DNA of 8,799 nucleotides from Akkermansiaceae bacterium (GTDB lineage Bacteria; Verrucomicrobiota; Verrucomicrobiia; Verrucomicrobiales; Akkermansiaceae): contig JALZWJ010000020.1 in NCBI GenBank assembly GCA_023300065.1, positions 1-8,799 on the forward strand, written 5' to 3'. Position 1 is the stretch's first letter. Each line of letters opens with the position of its first letter. A program made the translations under genes and the position numbers. Shown here piece by piece: positions 6,828 through 8,799 of this stretch. The notes under the pieces are model-generated. The model did no database searches, was not told the DNA's origin, and was given only the letters and a program-made list of their open reading frames with translations.

Positions 6828-8798
6828 TTAATCTGCGACCATCATGGCGAGGACGATTTTGATTTGGCCGTAGCTAAACTTTTCTTTCCCGGCGAGGTAG
6901 ATGGGCTTGAGGGCCTCGGCGCCGTGCTCCTCGATGAGTTTACGGATGGCTTCTTCATCTGCTTCGTTGACGAAGGCGCGCGGGTCGATCGCTTCGCCCT
7001 CCTCGATCAAGCGGGCGACGTGCCCTTCAATGGTGCTGATTCCAATCCCGCGCTTTTGGGAGATTTCACTCATGCTGAGGTTCTCTTTTAGAAGCTCTAA
7101 GGTCGCGTAGTAAGTCTCACTAAGGGCGCCTTTCATGGGGCTCGGTGGCGCGGTGGAATCGGCCGCTGGGAGGGCGGCTAATTTCCCTGGGATGATCTCT
7201 GGGTGAGCTTCGCAGTATCCTTCTAGGGCTTCCCTGAAGGCTTGCCCAAATTTCTCAAACTTCTCCTGGCCGATGCCATGGATCTTTAGGAAGTCGGCCT
7301 CGCCATCGGGCATGAGGGCGGTCATCTCACGCAGGGTGCGGTCGCTCGCGACGACGAATGGCGGGACGGACTTGGCATCGGCAATTTCTTTCCGGACCCC
7401 ACGGAGGTGGTCGAAGAGTCCGCGGTCGTAGACGAAGTTGGCCTCCACTCCGGCTCTGGAGCGGCCCGTTTTTTCGGGCTCGATCCGTTGGTCTACGAGG
7501 GACTCGAACTTGGCCTCTCCCTTCATGATTTTCCAAGCCTGCGCGCTCAGCTTTGGCACGGTGAAATCTCCCGGGGGGACCACCACGACACGTTCGCTGA
7601 TGAGGTGGTCGAAGAGGCCGCGCCAGTAAGCCTTAGGCCGGTCATTCCCCATTCCATAGGTCTTGAGTTGGTCGTGCCCAGTCTCCCGCATCTTCTGCGT
7701 CTTGGCTCCCGTGACGATGTCGCAGACATGCACTGCGCCAAAGCGCTCGCCGCTCCGAGCGAGGGCGGAGAGGAGGATCATGGCGTCTCGGGTGGCGTCT
7801 TTTTTCTCAAAGTTCCCGTCGCAGAAATCGCACCCACCACAGTTTTCGGCCTCTAGGGTTTCCCCGAAATACTGGAGGAGGCCACGGCGGCGGCATTGCG
7901 GATGCGCGCCGAAGTTCTCCATCGCTTGGAGGAGGTCGATGGAGCGCTGGCGTTCTTCTTGGTCATCGATTTCATCGAAGAATCGGCGGATTTTAAAGCC
8001 ATCGCCCGATGAATAGAGGAGGAGGCAGTGGGAGGGCTCGCCATCCCGCCCGGCGCGGCCGGTCTCCTGATAGTAGCTCTCGATGTTCTTGGGGAGGTCT
8101 CCGTGGATCACGAAGCGGACGTCTGGTTTATCGATCCCCATGCCGAAGGCTACGGTGGCGACGATGATGCGGCAGTTGTCCCGCAGAAATGCCTCTTGGG
8201 TTGCCGAGCGGTCCTCATTTTCCATGCCGGCGTGATAGGCCTGCGCATCGATCCCTTGCCGCTTTAGCATGGCGGCGGTGGCTTCTACTGATTTCCGGCT
8301 GGTGCGGTAAATGATCCCGCATTGGCCATCGCGCGCTTTGATAAATTCCACGATTTGGCGTTCCCAGTCTTTCTTGGCGCGGACCTCGTAGTAGAGGTTG
8401 GTCCGGTCGAAGGAGGCGCGCACCTTCACGGCGGCGGCCAGTTCTAAATGCCGCTCGATGTCCTCTGCAACTTGATGGGTTGCGGTCGCGGTAAAGGCGG
8501 CCATTGGCACTCCTGGGAATTCCTTTTTGAGCTGAGAGAGGAAGAGATAGTCTGGCCGGAAATCGTGGCCCCACTCCGAGAGACAGTGGGCTTCGTCGAT
8601 CGCGAAGAATGAGGGTTTCCCGAGCGGGCAGTCGCGGAGTTGGTCCAGGAATCCCGGCACGCATAAGCGCTCAGGGGCGACGTAGAGGAGGTCGAGTTGA
8701 CCTATTCGGTAGGCTTGGGCGGCTTCCGAGCGCTCGGCAGGGGAGACTGCGCTATTAATACAGGCCGCGCGGATCCCGTTTGCTTTCGCGGCATCGAC
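6828..8798 (-). CDS. recQ: ATP-dependent DNA helicase RecQ, N-terminus beyond window edge
   Basis: A 3'-5' DNA helicase used in recombination and replication-fork repair, acting on cytoplasmic DNA. The frame runs off the right edge, leaving 656 residues; the Walker A region is outside. The GTG at 8660 is an internal Val codon, since RecQ sequence (NSAVSPAE, LDLLYVAPERL) continues upstream. Motifs in visible numbering: DEAH box (68-71), AFTATAT motif III (about 101-107), YHAGM (about 188), ATVAFGMGIDKPDV (about 214-227), QETGRAGRDG motif VI (244-253), four zinc-binding Cys (302, 320, 323, 326), a winged-helix RQC region (about 330-435), an HRDC domain with HGIGQEKFEKFG (about 454-531), and a C-terminal HTH domain of the RecQ-associated type (about 555-653, MSEISQKRGIGISTIEGHV). 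The extra HTH makes it longer than E. coli RecQ (609). It ends 156 bp before the next minus-strand gene, with no strong terminator between. Confidence 0.96.
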   Translation of the reverse strand, partial: VDAAKANGIRAACINSAVSPAERSEAAQAYRIGQLDLLYVAPERLCVPGFLDQLRDCPLGKPSFFAIDEAHCLSEWGHDFRPDYLFLSQLKKEFPGVPMAAFTATATHQVAEDIERHLELAAAVKVRASFDRTNLYYEVRAKKDWERQIVEFIKARDGQCGIIYRTSRKSVEATAAMLKRQGIDAQAYHAGMENEDRSATQEAFLRDNCRIIVATVAFGMGIDKPDVRFVIHGDLPKNIESYYQETGRAGRDGEPSHCLLLYSSGDGFKIRRFFDEIDDQEERQRSIDLLQAMENFGAHPQCRRRGLLQYFGETLEAENCGGCDFCDGNFEKKDATRDAMILLSALARSGERFGAVHVCDIVTGAKTQKMRETGHDQLKTYGMGNDRPKAYWRGLFDHLISERVVVVPPGDFTVPKLSAQAWKIMKGEAKFESLVDQRIEPEKTGRSRAGVEANFVYDRGLFDHLRGVRKEIADAKSVPPFVVASDRTLREMTALMPDGEADFLKIHGIGQEKFEKFGQAFREALEGYCEAHPEIIPGKLAALPAADSTAPPSPMKGALSETYYATLELLKENLSMSEISQKRGIGISTIEGHVARLIEEGEAIDPRAFVNEADEEAIRKLIEEHGAEALKPIYLAGKEKFSYGQIKIVLAMMVAD

Positions 8799-8799
8799 C

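Overview
The window looks like a chromosomal segment from a Gram-negative member of the Verrucomicrobiota. The best evidence is a long secreted protein built from autotransporter-associated beta-strand repeats, with an acidic Asp/Gly-rich Ca-binding-type segment and a short beta-rich tail instead of a beta-barrel. That architecture is common in verrucomicrobial genomes. The three start codons visible inside the window also lack clear Shine-Dalgarno sequences. The assignment is inference from protein style, not from a marker gene.

Layout, left to right: (1) peptide chain release factor 3 (prfC) on the + strand, missing only its first few codons at the left edge. (2) Convergent to it, a two-gene minus-strand unit: a FucP-type sugar/H+ symporter gene, followed after 22 bp by a fused HxGH-type nucleotidyltransferase / fucokinase-like GHMP kinase. 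(3) A strong hairpin terminator at 4251-4290 that separates this unit from the gene upstream. (4) The 788-residue secreted repeat protein on the minus strand, preceded by a 156-bp intergenic region with a 9-bp inverted repeat and a weak promoter candidate. (5) ATP-dependent DNA helicase RecQ on the minus strand, whose N-terminus runs off the right edge. Genes or regulatory sequence cover the whole window, and no gene-free gap exceeds about 160 bp.

The most interesting part is the fucP/fusion-gene pair. The kinase half carries the hallmarks of L-fucokinase (AGGWxD near the start, GWQD, YYTG, and a glycine-rich C-terminal loop), and it sits directly downstream of a transporter that closely resembles E. 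coli FucP. The simplest reading is a salvage route: import L-fucose or a related sugar, phosphorylate it at C1, then activate it to a nucleotide sugar. This would parallel Bacteroides Fkp but use an unrelated, smaller nucleotidyltransferase domain. The kinase domain is unusually compact and one of its motifs is altered, so activity is not assured. RF3 and RecQ are housekeeping genes with no evident link to this pathway. No RNA genes, insertion sequences, CRISPR arrays or phage genes were seen.
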